Source of the DNA: an uncultured Collinsella sp.
Lineage (GTDB): Bacteria; Actinomycetota; Coriobacteriia; Coriobacteriales; Coriobacteriaceae
NCBI GenBank assembly: GCA_902479205.1
Contig: CABSNX010000131.1
Coordinates: 1-5,670 of the forward strand
Reading direction: 5' to 3'
DNA length: 5,670 nt
This document shows positions 5,423-5,670 of this stretch, one piece after another (the first letter of the stretch is position 1; the number at the start of each line of letters is the position of its first letter). The translations under genes and the position numbers were made by a program. Below the pieces are notes generated by a model that saw only the letters and a program-made list of their open reading frames with translations, ran no database searches and was not told the origin of the DNA.

Positions 5423-5625
5423 ATGCCTGGTGTTACCCCTGCAGAAGTTCTATCCAACTTTGGCATTACACTGGTCGAAGATCCCGCCGAGAATCAACCC
5501 CGCCTGCTGGTGGACCTGCCGGCGGCAGAGCTCGTCGAGCATGCCATTCGTCGCGAAGAAGGCCGCATGGCCTCCAACGGCGCACTGGTGATCGAGACGG
5601 GAGAGCGCACTGGCCGCTCGCCCAA
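5423..5625 (+). CDS. pckA: Phosphoenolpyruvate carboxykinase (ATP), N-terminal part, truncated by adapter sequence
   Basis: The 67 complete genuine codons begin MPGVTPAEVLSNFGI and reach SNGALVIETGERTGRSP (residues 51-67), the N-terminal signature of ATP-dependent PEP carboxykinase, in which the Arg of TGRSPK binds the substrate. The enzyme interconverts oxaloacetate + ATP and PEP + CO2 + ADP in the cytoplasm; in fermentative anaerobes it may run in either direction. Full-length members are about 530 residues, so nearly 90% is missing. The genuine sequence ends with AA at 5624-5625, which fits the expected Lys codon. The start is set by AAAGGAGG (5411-5418), 4 bases before ATG; an in-frame upstream ATG at 5309 would run through the operator-like palindromes and lacks such a site. 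It sits downstream of the lactate permease but is separated by 251 bases of repeats and regulatory dyads, so it probably has its own promoter. Confidence 0.88.
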
Positions 5626-5670
5626 CTGTCTCTTATACACATCTGACGCTGCCGACGAATAGCCTTGTGT
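5626..5670. other. Untrimmed Illumina Nextera adapter plus i5 index (sequencing artefact)
   Basis: CTGTCTCTTATACACATCT (5626-5644) is the Tn5 mosaic end, followed by GACGCTGCCGACGA (5645-5658), the reverse complement of the Nextera read-1 primer tail. ATAGCCTT (5659-5666) is in the index position; its reverse complement AAGGCTAT matches the i5 index I know as S520. GTGT (5667-5670) is the start of the P5-side sequence. In the pckA frame the artefact encodes NCLLYTSDAADE and a stop at 5660-5662, a tail often seen in mis-assembled database proteins. None of these 45 bases belongs to the organism. Confidence 0.97.

Noticed and set aside
5309..5662. 117-residue protein running from an upstream ATG to a stop near the end
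   Set aside because: Its first 38 codons cross the regulatory dyads ahead of the real pckA start, which has AAAGGAGG in place, and its last 12 residues are encoded wholly or partly by Nextera adapter and index.
1..5670. A novel multi-gene defence or mobile system
   Set aside because: The five genes are recognisable housekeeping or transport functions in alternating orientations. No nuclease, helicase, reverse transcriptase, recombinase, toxin or phage gene is present.

Overview
The window looks like a contig end from a GC-rich Actinomycetota gut anaerobe, most likely Coriobacteriia and plausibly Collinsella. That placement rests on codon usage, gene content and the style of the intergenic repeats; it is inference, since no marker gene is present. 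All the genes are ordinary chromosomal genes. I found no defence system, phage, CRISPR array, RNA gene or new multi-gene system. The interesting material is in the non-coding DNA and at the artificial right-hand end.

Layout, left to right. (1) Bases 1-367, minus strand: the first 122 codons of a K+/H+ antiporter of the CvrA/NhaP2 type, running off the left edge. (2) 368-687: divergent intergenic region with a good sigma70-type promoter (TTTCCA-N17-TACAAT) and a short palindrome ahead of the next gene. (3) 688-1527, plus strand: a PPP-type metallophosphatase. (4) 1528-1845: convergent intergenic region with two copies of a GCTAATT...TGGGACGGGG unit and a 123-bp element bounded by perfect 18-bp inverted repeats. 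(5) 1846-3420, minus strand: a Wzx-like polysaccharide flippase with a TTG start and a long hydrophilic N-terminal extension. (6) 3421-3599: divergent intergenic region with a TATACT -10 box and a TTGAAC-N5-GTTCAA dyad. (7) 3600-5171, plus strand: an L-lactate permease (LctP/LldP family). (8) 5172-5422: a cluster of palindromic REP-like units, then a LacI-type palindrome and a second inverted repeat ahead of the next gene. (9) 5423-5625, plus strand: the first 67 codons of ATP-dependent phosphoenolpyruvate carboxykinase (pckA). (10) 5626-5670: not biological. It is an untrimmed Illumina Nextera read-2-side adapter with an i5 index, which truncates pckA and creates a false protein tail.

Most genes appear to be transcribed singly rather than in operons. 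The one suggestive neighbourhood is lactate permease followed by PEP carboxykinase, both at the lactate/pyruvate/PEP/oxaloacetate node. They are separated by a repeat cluster and pckA has its own regulatory palindromes, so separate control is more likely than co-transcription.
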